DNA of 64,000 bases from Vibrio sp. SCSIO 43136 (GTDB lineage Bacteria; Pseudomonadota; Gammaproteobacteria; Enterobacterales; Vibrionaceae), in contig NZ_CP071849.1 of assembly GCF_023716565.1 (NCBI RefSeq), positions 1,178,001 through 1,242,000 on the forward strand, read 5' to 3'. The position numbers were made by a program, and so were the translations under genes. The notes under the pieces were generated by a model, which was not told the origin of the DNA, searched no databases, and was given only the letters and a program-made list of their open reading frames with translations. Numbering within the stretch: the stretch's first letter is position 1; every line of letters begins with the position of its first letter. This document shows positions 26,368-34,992 of the stretch, piece by piece.

Positions 26368-28260
26368 GTGAAGTTATTCAACACTGATGATCAGCGCGAG
26401 CTAGATCAAGAACCAGAATTCAACCGCTTTGTTGAGGCAGCAATGTCTCGCCGTAAATTTCTAAAAGCAACTGGTGCTGCGGGCACGGTTGGCTTTTTTG
26501 CAGCAAGCCCAGTTGGCCAAGCCGTAGCAAAAGGCATGGCGGCTAAGTCAGAGCTAATGGGGTTTGATGCGATTCCAATGTCTACCGCCGATACGGTTGA
26601 AGTGCCAGCAGGCTACAAAGCTGACGTACTTATCTCTTGGGGTGATCCGGTGCTAAAAAGTGCGCCAGCATTTAGCCAAAGCAACGATTCTAAAGCGCAA
26701 GAACGTCAGTTTGGCGACAACAATGACGGCATGACTTTCTTCCTAATCGAGAAAGACCGTGCCGTACTAGCAGTCAACAACGAATACACCAACAATGAGT
26801 ATCTATACACTCATCAGGGTGACAACATCTCAGCCGATGATGTAAGAAAAGGCCAAGCGGCTCACGGCGTTTCAGTTATCGAACTTAAGAAAGTGAATGG
26901 CAAATGGATGCCAAACGTTGATGGTCGTCTGAACCGTCGCATCACAGCTTACAGTGAGATGGAAATGACTGGCGCTGCGGCAGGCCATGAACTGCTGAAA
27001 ACAGAGCTAGACCCAACAGGAACAAAAGTTCTTGGCACCTTCAACAACTGCGCCAACGGTATGACCCCATGGGGCACTTACCTTACTTGTGAAGAAAACT
27101 TTAACGGTTACTTTGCAGCAACAGGTGAAGCTGATCTTGGTGGTACTTACAAGCGCTATGGCCTATCAGAGAAAGATCGTGGTTACGACTGGTACAAACA
27201 TGACGAGCGTTTCGACATGTCTAAACACCCAAATGAACCACACCGTCATGGTTGGGTGGTTGAAATCGATCCTATGAATCCAACGTCTACGCCAAAGAAA
27301 CGTACCGCACTGGGCCGTTTCAAGCATGAAAATGCGGCGCTGACAATCAATGGTGACGGTCACGCTGTGGTCTATCTTGGTGACGATGAGCGTGGTGAGC
27401 ACCTGTACAAATTTGTTTCTAAAAACAAATACCTTGCAGGTTCAGATGCTAACCGTGATCTGTTAGAAGAAGGCACACTGTACGTCGCTAAGTTCACTGG
27501 TACTGAAGGTGAGCTAAATGGTACTGGTGAGTGGCTAGAACTTACTTGGGGCAAAAATGGCCTAACGCCAGAAAACGGCTTCAAAGATCAAGCATCAGTG
27601 CTTATCTTTGCCCGTGAAGCGGCGACTCAAGTTGGCGCAACTACAATGGACCGTCCAGAGTGGGTTGCAGTACATCCAGACAACAAGTCTGTGTTCTGTA
27701 CACTAACTAACAACAAATACCGCGGCGTGAAAGAGTCTCAACCTCTTAACGAGGTTAACCCTCGTGAGAAAAACCCTTACGGTCACATTGTTCGTTGGAA
27801 CCCAACTAACTCAGATCACTCAAGCAGCACCTTCGAGTGGGATATCTTTGTCATGGCGGGTAACCCAGAGCTGCATGATGGCCTAATGGCTGGTACACCA
27901 AACATCAACAAAGACAACATGTTCAACAGCCCTGATGGTATTGGCTTCGATATGGCAGGCCGCCTATGGATTCAAACCGATGGCAACTATAAGAACAAAG
28001 GTGACTTTGCTGGTATGGGTAACAACCAGATGCTTTGTAGTGACCCAGCAACAGGTGAAATTCGTCGTTTCATGACAGGTCCGATCGCATGTGAAATCAC
28101 CGGTCTGACTTTCTCACCAGACTACAAAACCATGTTTGTTGGTATTCAACACCCTGGTGAAAAACTTGCTGCGTCGCACTTCCCACAGGGTGGCAGTAAC
28201 ATTCCTCGTTCATCGGTCATCATGGTGACCCGTGAAGATGGTGGTGTAATTGGTGCATAA
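26368..28260 (+). CDS. phoX: PhoX-type alkaline phosphatase, Tat-exported
   Basis: A 630-residue PhoX-family (DUF839) phosphomonoesterase that releases phosphate from organic esters outside the cytoplasm, using iron and calcium. It has a twin-arginine signal (SRRKFLKATG, about 27-36), as expected for export of a folded metalloenzyme. TPWGTYLTCEEN and the conserved PDGIGFDMAGRLWIQTDG are typical of the family. Translation starts at GTG 26368, eight bases after AAGGA. Pho-box-like repeats upstream agree with induction by phosphate starvation. A strong terminator follows. Confidence 0.92.
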   Translation: MKLFNTDDQRELDQEPEFNRFVEAAMSRRKFLKATGAAGTVGFFAASPVGQAVAKGMAAKSELMGFDAIPMSTADTVEVPAGYKADVLISWGDPVLKSAPAFSQSNDSKAQERQFGDNNDGMTFFLIEKDRAVLAVNNEYTNNEYLYTHQGDNISADDVRKGQAAHGVSVIELKKVNGKWMPNVDGRLNRRITAYSEMEMTGAAAGHELLKTELDPTGTKVLGTFNNCANGMTPWGTYLTCEENFNGYFAATGEADLGGTYKRYGLSEKDRGYDWYKHDERFDMSKHPNEPHRHGWVVEIDPMNPTSTPKKRTALGRFKHENAALTINGDGHAVVYLGDDERGEHLYKFVSKNKYLAGSDANRDLLEEGTLYVAKFTGTEGELNGTGEWLELTWGKNGLTPENGFKDQASVLIFAREAATQVGATTMDRPEWVAVHPDNKSVFCTLTNNKYRGVKESQPLNEVNPREKNPYGHIVRWNPTNSDHSSSTFEWDIFVMAGNPELHDGLMAGTPNINKDNMFNSPDGIGFDMAGRLWIQTDGNYKNKGDFAGMGNNQMLCSDPATGEIRRFMTGPIACEITGLTFSPDYKTMFVGIQHPGEKLAASHFPQGGSNIPRSSVIMVTREDGGVIGA

Positions 28261-28284
28261 GCAGTAATTTTCGAACCCCCGCAT

Positions 28285-28324
28285 AAAAAACAGCGCCAGT
28301 GAAAACCACTGGCGCTGTTTTTTT
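28285..28324. terminator. Strong bidirectional terminator
   Basis: An 11-bp perfect stem (CAGCGCCAGTG / CACTGGCGCTG) with a 5-base loop is flanked by six A on one side and seven T on the other. It serves the convergent phoX and MFS genes. Confidence 0.93.
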
Positions 28325-28333
28325 ATCAAGCTT

Positions 28334-29539
28334 CTAAGCTGTTGCTAATCGTGGGACTGGCTTAGCATTGATTGGAAGATGCAGTATTGCCGCAACAAAT
28401 GACAACACGATGGTTGACCACCAGATTGGGTCGTATGAACCGTAGTAATCGTAAATACGACCACCTGCCCAAGCGCCCAAAAAACTACCAACTTGGTGGG
28501 TAAAGAATACCAATCCGTAGAGAGTCGACAAATAACGAGCTCCAAAGATCTGACGAACTAACCCCGAAGTTAATGGCACAGTGCCCAGCCAGCAGAAGCC
28601 AATCGCTCCACCAAACATTGCAGCTGTGTTTTCTGTAATTGGCAGTGTGATAAAACCGAAAATCACCACAGTACGAATCAAGTATAAGGTCGTCATCACA
28701 TGACGTTTATCAAAGCGATCTCCCATCAATCCCCAAAAGTAAGAGCCGAAGATATTGAAGATGCCGACATAGGCCAACGCCATCGCACCAGCAGTTGCGG
28801 GTAGATGCTGGTCAGCCAAAAAGCTTGGCAAATGAGTTGCAATGAACATGACATGGAAACCACACACAAAAAAGCCCGCATGAATTAACCAATAGCCTTT
28901 GTGTGCAAATGCTTCTGATAGAGCTTCTTTGAGTGTCTGTGAATCCTCAGCCTGCATAGCTTGTGCATTCGATGGCGCTGCACTTTTCATGAACACTGCA
29001 AATGCGATCATCGCAGAACATAGCACCGCAAACACTTGCATTGCGCTTTGCCAATCAAAGTTACTCAGCAAATATTGCGCTCCTGGGATCATAGCAAACA
29101 TACCAAAAGAACCCATCGCAGAGGTCAAGCCAAACGCTTTAGCAGCATGTTTTTGTGGCACTACTTTAGCAACAGCACCCAGAACAATCACATAGCTGGT
29201 GCCACTGAGCCCAAGACCGACCAAAACACCTAGTGATAGATACAACATACTCGGCTCAGTGGCGATTGAGGTGAGATACAGCCCCAAACCATAGGCGATT
29301 GCACCGAGCGAGATAATGCGCTTTGGCCCCCACTTATCGGCAGCCATGCCAACAAAGGGTTGGAACATGCCAAACAGTAGGTTTTGCAGCGCAATAGCAA
29401 AACTAAAAAACTCACGTCCCGTCTGGAAGTAATCGGAAATCGGTGTCATGAAGATGCCAAAAGACTGGCGTACGCCAAGACACACCAAAAGCACACCGAT
29501 ACCTAGCCAAACGGTGAACGGAAAACGGAAAATACTCAT
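28334..29539 (-). CDS. MFS transporter (monocarboxylate/oxalate-formate type)
   Basis: A 401-residue, twelve-helix major facilitator protein. GVRQSFGIFMTPI near the start, MAADKWGPKRI (loop 2-3 motif) and GLMGDRFDKRHV (loop 8-9) are the typical MFS landmarks. The overall look is that of the bacterial monocarboxylate or oxalate/formate antiporter group. The substrate is not predictable. It is preceded by a tiny histidine-tailed protein gene only 7 bp away, and the two are probably one operon. A link of both to metal handling is possible but not shown. Confidence 0.85.
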   Translation of the reverse strand: MSIFRFPFTVWLGIGVLLVCLGVRQSFGIFMTPISDYFQTGREFFSFAIALQNLLFGMFQPFVGMAADKWGPKRIISLGAIAYGLGLYLTSIATEPSMLYLSLGVLVGLGLSGTSYVIVLGAVAKVVPQKHAAKAFGLTSAMGSFGMFAMIPGAQYLLSNFDWQSAMQVFAVLCSAMIAFAVFMKSAAPSNAQAMQAEDSQTLKEALSEAFAHKGYWLIHAGFFVCGFHVMFIATHLPSFLADQHLPATAGAMALAYVGIFNIFGSYFWGLMGDRFDKRHVMTTLYLIRTVVIFGFITLPITENTAAMFGGAIGFCWLGTVPLTSGLVRQIFGARYLSTLYGLVFFTHQVGSFLGAWAGGRIYDYYGSYDPIWWSTIVLSFVAAILHLPINAKPVPRLATA

Positions 29540-29546
29540 TCAAACC

Positions 29547-29735
29547 TCAATGATGATGGTGGTGATGGGAATGTTCATCAGCGTCGACAGTTTCAGTGTG
29601 CTGATGACATCCACAACTCATGCCTTGTGATGCAATTAATTCAAACAGTGTTGGCGAGTTATGCACCGCAAACAACACCGCGATTAAGAGCAAAAGCATG
29701 CGAACGAGTTGAGCGAAGGTAGACTGTGAAAACAT
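29547..29735 (-). CDS. Small membrane protein with cysteine and polyhistidine tail
   Basis: A 62-residue protein (70 if the GTG at 29759 is used). One membrane helix lies near residues 11-30, followed by MSCGCHQH and a C-terminal run of HSHHHHHH. The CxC and histidine tail suggest binding of zinc, copper, nickel or cobalt. It lies 7 bp upstream of the MFS gene. The GTG has a GAGGA ribosome site immediately upstream that falls inside a potential RNA stem. The ATG has a weaker GAGAG site. No family is recognised. Confidence 0.7.
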   Translation of the reverse strand: MFSQSTFAQLVRMLLLLIAVLFAVHNSPTLFELIASQGMSCGCHQHTETVDADEHSHHHHHH

Positions 29736-29759
29736 AGGATTATTTCTCTCAACAAACAC

Positions 29760-29859
29760 GATTCCTCTTCATTGTGACCTTTGCGACATCGGACACTATG
29801 TCGTCCTTGGCTAGGGCTATCGATAGCGTTAAAGGCCAATTATAGTTGGAAGAGGAATC
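29760..29859 (-). promoter_or_regulatory. Candidate structured RNA leader (riboswitch-like) of the His-tail/MFS operon
   Basis: Read on the minus strand, GATTCCTCTTC opens the element and GAAGAGGAATC closes it, an 11-bp perfect stem over about 78 bases. The closing arm contains the ribosome site of the GTG start. Inside, GGCCUUU can pair with AAAGGUC (7 bp, one G-U), and that helix encloses a CGACAU/AUGUCG hairpin and a GCUA-UCGA-UAGC hairpin. A weak sigma-70 promoter (TTGTGT-17-TACACT) would start transcripts just before the first arm. However, a TATAAT also lies inside the element. No known riboswitch class is recognised. Confidence 0.5.
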
Positions 29860-30118
29860 AAACAGCGCGCAGTGTAAGAGCTAAGTTGGTATGACACAAA
29901 TGATTAAAACGGGATATAAATATGCATTAAATACATATTAATAGTAGCAACGGGAGGACGCCAACTAAGTGATAATAAATGCAAATAAAATGAATAATTA
30001 GTCAGCCACATATTCCATTGGCTAATTGGCTATGTTATAACAAAGACAACTACTAAGTATTACTCGTCAGTAACTTATGGCAGTAATGCATGCTTCGAAT
30101 TCAGCAAGGATTAAAGAG
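29860..30118. other. Intergenic region before the aspartoacylase-like gene
   Basis: AT-rich sequence with divergent promoter duties. Apart from the weak promoter of the leftward operon, no clear operator, hairpin with T tract or small gene was found. Confidence 0.35.
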
Positions 30119-30988
30119 ATGGACAAACTAAATAGCATCTTACTCGTCGCCGGCACCCACGGTAATGAACTGTCGGGGATCTACCTAAACAAGCTGATCA
30201 GCGATGGGCTATTTAACGCCACTCGCTCATCTTTCGACACTCACACCGTCTTAGCCAATCATAAAGCGATCGAGAACAACGTACGTTATTTAGATGTCGA
30301 TCTTAATCGTCAATTCTCCCCTGAAGTTCAAGCAAACGAACCTACAAACCATGAACAGACTCTTGCTCGTGAGTTCATTGAAAAATATGGCGATGTAAAC
30401 AACCAACTAATCATCGATCTTCACAACACCACCAGCAATATGGGCGCAACACTCATCTTACTGACCAACGACCCTTTCTACACCAAAATGGGGGCGTACG
30501 TTAAACAGCAAATGCCAGAGGCTAATATCCTGTTTGAAGATAGAAAGCCTTGGCAAGAACAAGCGTATTTGTGTACCGCTGGTCAGTATGGCGTAATGAT
30601 CGAGGTTGGAGCGCAAGCACACGGTTCTCTGAAATCAGAAACCTTAGCGCTGATGAAAAAGATGGTAACGGCGGTGTTTGATTATGTAGAAAAACATAAT
30701 CTCGACCAAGTTGGGGCGCTGAGTGACTACGATGCTTATTACTACACGGAAGAAGTCTACATCCCAATGGATGAAGATGGAATGCGACGTGCGATGGTGC
30801 ACCCTGATGTATGCGGTAAAGACTTCCAAGCCGTAGCACAGGGACAGCCTCTTTTAACTACATTTGATGGTGAAGAGATTTGTTGGCAGCAGGCCCAAGA
30901 CACTTACCCGCACTTTATCAACGAAGCGGCTTACTTCAAAAGCCATATCGCCATGGCCCTTGCTGATAAGAAGAAAGTAGAAGTCTAA
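30119..30988 (+). CDS. Aspartoacylase-like zinc hydrolase
   Basis: A 289-residue cytoplasmic member of the AspA/AstE (M14-like) family. The zinc site appears as GTHGNELSG (about 13-21) and the histidine of IDLHNTTSNMG (about 100-110). DVDLNRQF (about 58-65) supplies the substrate-binding Asn-Arg, and IEVGAQAHG the catalytic Glu. It most likely deacylates N-acetylaspartate or a related N-acyl amino acid. ATG 30119 has AAGGA eight bases upstream, and 14 upstream codons are dropped. Apparently monocistronic. Confidence 0.82.
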   Translation: MDKLNSILLVAGTHGNELSGIYLNKLISDGLFNATRSSFDTHTVLANHKAIENNVRYLDVDLNRQFSPEVQANEPTNHEQTLAREFIEKYGDVNNQLIIDLHNTTSNMGATLILLTNDPFYTKMGAYVKQQMPEANILFEDRKPWQEQAYLCTAGQYGVMIEVGAQAHGSLKSETLALMKKMVTAVFDYVEKHNLDQVGALSDYDAYYYTEEVYIPMDEDGMRRAMVHPDVCGKDFQAVAQGQPLLTTFDGEEICWQQAQDTYPHFINEAAYFKSHIAMALADKKKVEV

Positions 30989-31017
30989 ACCACCCTATTC
31001 CTCGACATCATTGGGCG

Positions 31018-31734
31018 TCATTTCAAATGACGCCCACCGTCAAGCTGAAAGTTTCTCCCTGTCATAAATTGACTGTCAAGCAGCCACTTAATCGCTTTGG
31101 TCACCTCGGTATAACCTGCCTCTCGGGGCAATAAAGCTTTCGCTAATGCCTTTTTCTTATATTCGTCACTATCGCCATGATTGAACTTGATCATCGCAGG
31201 GGATATGGAATTGACCGCCACATGAGGCGCTAACAGTGACGCAAAGGACAAGGTTAAATTGTTCATCGCCGCCTTACTTGCGGCGTAAGCAATATGCTTT
31301 TTGCTTCCTTTTTCTGCCACAAAATCCCCAATATGAATAATATCTGCGACCTGATTTTCCTTGAGCTGATGCTGAAGAGCTAAGTTAAGTTGATAAGGAA
31401 TAGCAGCGTGAATAGTCATCATCTTGTGCAAAGTCTCGGCAGCACTAGAGGATGCTGTATCAGAAGAGGGGTCAGGTGACCAATCCGAGGCATTATGAAT
31501 GATGGCACGAAGGCTAGAATAGCGTCGACCCAAAGTATAAATAAACTCATCAACTTCTGATTGACGATAAAAATCTACTCGATAGAGGTCAGCACCCTGT
31601 TCTCTTAGCTCTGCAATACTTGGATACTCGGTTCGGTAAGTACCGACCACATGATATCCCTCTTCCAGCAACGCTTTTGTCGTCGCTAACCCTAGACGTT
31701 TGCCAACCCCCGTAATCAATACTGTCTGACTCAT
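31018..31734 (-). CDS. folM: Dihydromonapterin reductase
   Basis: A 238-residue short-chain dehydrogenase. The nucleotide-binding segment [13 protein letters not shown] is at 5-17, the IHNASDW motif near 84-90, and the catalytic YAASK near 149-153. GKRLG at the N-terminus and GGRHLK at the C-terminus are typical of FolM, which reduces dihydromonapterin to tetrahydromonapterin. It is last in folX-folE-folM and its start overlaps the folE stop by 4 bp, which makes the assignment much safer. Confidence 0.88.
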   Translation of the reverse strand: MSQTVLITGVGKRLGLATTKALLEEGYHVVGTYRTEYPSIAELREQGADLYRVDFYRQSEVDEFIYTLGRRYSSLRAIIHNASDWSPDPSSDTASSSAAETLHKMMTIHAAIPYQLNLALQHQLKENQVADIIHIGDFVAEKGSKKHIAYAASKAAMNNLTLSFASLLAPHVAVNSISPAMIKFNHGDSDEYKKKALAKALLPREAGYTEVTKAIKWLLDSQFMTGRNFQLDGGRHLK

Positions 31735-32369
31735 TGTAAAAACTCCGCTCTTGTTTGAGCATCCGTTTTAAATACACCGCCAAGCGCAGTAGTCGAGGTG
31801 CTTGAGTTGACGTCCATCACCCCACGCGACTTAACGCAATAGTGAGTTGCATCGATGGTCACCGCCACATTTTGGGTTTCGGTCAAAGTTTGAATGGCCA
31901 CCAGGATCTGCTGGGTCAGTCTTTCCTGAACTTGCGGGCGCTGAGCAAAAAATCGCACAATGCGATTAATCTTAGACAGTCCAATGACTTTGCTATCTGG
32001 CAGATAAGCCACTTTCGCCATGCCATCAATAGTGACAAAGTGATGCTCGCAAGTAGAAGTAAGATTGATGTCTGAGACCTTAACCATCTCATCCACACCC
32101 ATCTTGTTTTCAATCACACTGATTTTAGGAAAATTGGCGTAATCCAAGCCCGAGAAGATCTCGTTTACATACATTTTTGCAATTCGATGTGGCGTCTCGG
32201 CTAAGCTGTCGTCGGTCAAATCTAACCCTAACACCCCGACCATCTCAGTCAGCAGACCTTTAATGCGCTGATATTTCTGCTCTGATGTCATTTCGTTAGG
32301 GATAAGCGGTGTCTCTAGGCTACGCTCGGTAAGTGCGTCTCTTACCTTTTTGGCTTCGTTACTGATCAT
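31731..32369 (-). CDS. folE: GTP cyclohydrolase I
   Basis: A 212-residue GTP cyclohydrolase I, which converts GTP to dihydroneopterin triphosphate, first step of pterin and folate synthesis. The zinc-binding Cys and His are visible in TSTCEHHF (about 105-112) and HYCVKSRG, and [23 protein letters not shown] matches the family. Length and order match E. coli FolE. Being placed with folX and folM rather than with other folate genes points to tetrahydromonapterin supply. A separate folate-dedicated copy may exist elsewhere. Confidence 0.93.
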   Translation of the reverse strand: MISNEAKKVRDALTERSLETPLIPNEMTSEQKYQRIKGLLTEMVGVLGLDLTDDSLAETPHRIAKMYVNEIFSGLDYANFPKISVIENKMGVDEMVKVSDINLTSTCEHHFVTIDGMAKVAYLPDSKVIGLSKINRIVRFFAQRPQVQERLTQQILVAIQTLTETQNVAVTIDATHYCVKSRGVMDVNSSTSTTALGGVFKTDAQTRAEFLQ

Positions 32370-32381
32370 ATGCGTCTCCTA

Positions 32382-32756
32382 CTACTTTTCTTGTGAGTTA
32401 GCGGAATAACTAAGGGTGAGAGAAACTGAGTCTGCAAACCTCAGCGCATGAGGTTTATCTATCGTGACTTTGGCATAGGAAACCCAAGGGTGATCGATGC
32501 ATAAACCGAGCACATCACTGGTCAACTTCTCTAGTAACAAAAAGCGTCCAGATTCCACATGATGAATAACCTTTTTGCAGATCGTTTTGTAATTGAGCGC
32601 ACTTTCTACATCGTCACTCAAGCAAAGCTTGCTGGCGGGATAATGGATTTCAGCGTTAATGACGATATCCTGCTGCTTCTGTTTTTCCTCATCGTTAAAG
32701 CCAATGTAGGTACGCAGTCTCAGGTTGGTAATATTGATGATCGCATTATGGTTCAT
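32382..32756 (-). CDS. folX: Dihydroneopterin triphosphate 2'-epimerase
   Basis: A 124-residue member of the dihydroneopterin aldolase/epimerase fold, closest to Fol[16 protein letters not shown] (about 9-23), [13 protein letters not shown] and the ending [17 protein letters not shown] follow E. coli FolX closely. It makes dihydromonapterin triphosphate. ATG 32756 is chosen by alignment to FolX. A GTG 14 codons upstream has no ribosome site. First gene of the operon. Confidence 0.88.
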   Translation of the reverse strand: MNHNAIINITNLRLRTYIGFNDEEKQKQQDIVINAEIHYPASKLCLSDDVESALNYKTICKKVIHHVESGRFLLLEKLTSDVLGLCIDHPWVSYAKVTIDKPHALRFADSVSLTLSYSANSQEK

Positions 32757-32875
32757 AATCGCTACTCGCAAATGGACATACTGATTAAGTACGCTCACGA
32801 CAGAAAAGCGATCATTTGTAACTTGGGCGTGATAACTTAAGTAGGATTGATATTAGGGGTAAGGACGCATGCCTA

Positions 32876-33091
32876 TTACGATTGATACTTGAGTGCACAA
32901 GATTTGCAAATACACGCTTTGCCACGCAAGTGCTGAGGTACTTTCGCTAATAGTGACTCAGTAAATCGAATAGAAGGATCGCCGCACCAACATGCGAAGG
33001 CTTGGCTACTTTTGTTGCCGCATTGGTTGCTTTTTCCGCATATGGGGCAAGTTTTACTATCTAGTACTAACTTATTTATTTCCACTCTCAT
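32876..33091 (-). CDS. Cysteine-rich CWC family protein
   Basis: A 71-residue protein with many cysteines: CPICGKSNQCG near residue 15, the family-naming ACWC near 33, and CICKSC near the end. The spacing suggests two metal-binding knuckles. The function of the family is unknown. It is transcribed toward folX with an approximately 120-bp gap and could be a separate unit. Confidence 0.75.
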   Translation of the reverse strand: MRVEINKLVLDSKTCPICGKSNQCGNKSSQAFACWCGDPSIRFTESLLAKVPQHLRGKACICKSCALKYQS

Positions 33092-33279
33092 TTAACTCTT
33101 TGTAGCTACCTTAGTCACTGAATTATACCTCACTATTTTCAGCCCTACTTTCAAACTCGAAAAGAATGAGAAACGACCCATTTTCTATGTAATCAATCCC
33201 AAACTATCGTAAAGCAACAACCAATGAACAATATGGAGAGTAAAATGCATTTAGTCCCATAACAAAGGTAAGGGAATTT

Positions 33280-33606
33280 ATGGCAACTAAAAAATGTATG
33301 ATTCAAGGACTAATTTTGTCAGAAAGCTCACAGGAGAGCATTCGAGAGATAAATCGAAAGGTACAAAACATGAAACTTATATCTGGATTGATTGGTACAA
33401 CAGCGATTTACCAAGTATTCTTCAAAAACTCTTTTGCAACTGCTACCTACAATATCTCAACGTCAGATTGGGAAACATTTGCTAGAGCAGCGACTTCAAT
33501 TCCAGTAATAACGAGAAAAATTATAAAGAATGAAGCGCTCGCTCATTTTACGAACAAGACAGGTGATGAACTTAAATTCTGGCAGTGTGTTTATGAAAAT
33601 CTGTAA
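33280..33606 (+). CDS. Hypothetical protein, 108 residues
   Basis: Not recognised. A soluble-looking protein with one mildly hydrophobic stretch (LISGLIGTTAIYQVFF, about 33-48). AAGGGA precedes ATG 33280 at good spacing. Its last codons overlap the start of the next gene by 14 bp, so the two are translated together. The pair may be accessory because both are short and unfamiliar. Confidence 0.6.
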   Translation: MATKKCMIQGLILSESSQESIREINRKVQNMKLISGLIGTTAIYQVFFKNSFATATYNISTSDWETFARAATSIPVITRKIIKNEALAHFTNKTGDELKFWQCVYENL

Positions 33607-33985
33607 GCTCATTATAGCCTTACTCTTAGGGCTGTCACTAAGTGCGCAAGCAAAAGCCATCAACTGCTCCACTGAAAAACCGTTTTCGCTAGCAGATAAC
33701 CACTGGCTCCATCAAGTATCTCCAGAGCTTCAATACTATGTAGTGTTCTATCTCTCTAGCAAAACCCTTGATTTGTGTTTGGAAGGAGAAGCTTCAGAAA
33801 AAACTGATAAACTCGGAACACAGTTAGAAGTATCTTTAGGCAAACCTAGGCTACGACAAATTGAGCACGACTTGTTATACCTGTTCGACACTAAAGATGC
33901 CTTTCGAACCCTACACCTCGACATCTCCAAGGAGGACTTCTTAACACGACTGCGCACATTTAAATTCCCAGAAGCTAAACAGTGA
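33593..33985 (+). CDS. Hypothetical exported protein, 130 residues
   Basis: This begins with a good signal peptide (MKICKLIIALLLGLSLSAQAKA) followed by a 108-residue mature part containing two cysteines that could form a disulphide. No domain is recognised. ATG 33593 lies inside the end of the preceding gene, and an earlier in-frame ATG would disrupt the signal peptide. Probably periplasmic, function unknown. Confidence 0.65.
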   Translation: MKICKLIIALLLGLSLSAQAKAINCSTEKPFSLADNHWLHQVSPELQYYVVFYLSSKTLDLCLEGEASEKTDKLGTQLEVSLGKPRLRQIEHDLLYLFDTKDAFRTLHLDISKEDFLTRLRTFKFPEAKQ

Positions 33986-34147
33986 CCACTAGGTTACCGT
34001 TTTCTCCATATGCCTTACACTATTTCCAACCATTTACATTTGAAATAACTAGAAACACATGCAATTGAACCGCTGAATATTCCCTGACATTGGATTGATA
34101 GATTACTTGCAGACATTTTGATATCCGGCGTTAAGGAGCACTCTTCT

Positions 34148-34909
34148 ATGACCGTTAATAAACTTCATTTGCTGGCCGTTGCGGCTTCAATTCCTCTTTT
34201 AACCGCCTGTGTAACACCAGGTGAAGACGACCCTAATGCCGCCACGAAACAAGGTGCTGCTGGTGGTGCTCTGCTTGGATTAACCTTAGGTGCACTGACG
34301 GGGGATGCTGAACTCGCAGCTAAAGGTGCAATTGCGGGTGGCGTTGCTGGCGGCGTGAGTGGTGCAAGTGTTGATATTCAAAATAATCGCGAGACTATAC
34401 GCAGCAGTAGTCGAGATGATGCTATTGCTGGTATCGGTGGCCAAACGCAAGCCAATCAACCACAACACTGGCAGCAGCTTGATAACTTTATTGGCGAGTG
34501 GCAAGTCAATATTCAAAACTACGACCAAGACCTTGCAACCGCAAATGCGATTTCAGCCACTGGCAAGCTAGAGTCTACCCAACAGGCTCGTGTCGAGCTA
34601 TCTAATCCCGACGGCTTAGATATGTCGGCAGGTTTCCACTTCAGCCCAGAAAACGGCTATCAAATGGTGATCACCAACAACGCCACCGATACGCAGGTCG
34701 AGTTTGCTGGCGAAGCGATGCCAAACAGCACTCGATACAACTTCTACGCAACTGACACGAATGCAGTGATTTACGAGAACGTAGACAGCGGCAATGTTCG
34801 TGTTGAGCTTGCCTTTATCGGCAACAACATTTGGATGCTTGAGAGCTATGTTTATGCTGATGGACAAGAACAAAAGGTACAGACTTACCGCTTCTCTAAA
34901 CAAAGCTAG
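34148..34909 (+). CDS. Lipoprotein with glycine-zipper domain
   Basis: A 253-residue lipoprotein. The signal ends in LLTAC, with a Val at +2. A glycine-rich zipper follows (about 35-85: AAGGALLGLTLGALTGD, AIAGGVAGGVSGAS), and the C-terminal 140 residues (QQLDNFIGEWQVN to the end) look like a beta-rich, lipocalin-like or ligand-binding domain. An AAGGAG ribosome site precedes ATG 34148. Likely in the outer membrane, function unknown. Confidence 0.75.
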   Translation: MTVNKLHLLAVAASIPLLTACVTPGEDDPNAATKQGAAGGALLGLTLGALTGDAELAAKGAIAGGVAGGVSGASVDIQNNRETIRSSSRDDAIAGIGGQTQANQPQHWQQLDNFIGEWQVNIQNYDQDLATANAISATGKLESTQQARVELSNPDGLDMSAGFHFSPENGYQMVITNNATDTQVEFAGEAMPNSTRYNFYATDTNAVIYENVDSGNVRVELAFIGNNIWMLESYVYADGQEQKVQTYRFSKQS

Positions 34910-34940
34910 AGATATTAGCGACCTATACAAGTAACAATTT

Positions 34941-34976
34941 AAAAGCCCCCAAACTGCATTGCAGTTGGGGGCTTAT
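34941..34976. terminator. Bidirectional terminator
   Basis: AAGCCCCC...ACTGC pairs with GCAGT...GGGGGCTT through a 13-14-bp stem with one bulged A and a 3-base loop. It lies between the convergent lipoprotein and galM genes. Confidence 0.85.
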
Positions 34977-34992
34977 TCTTTACCTATTGATA

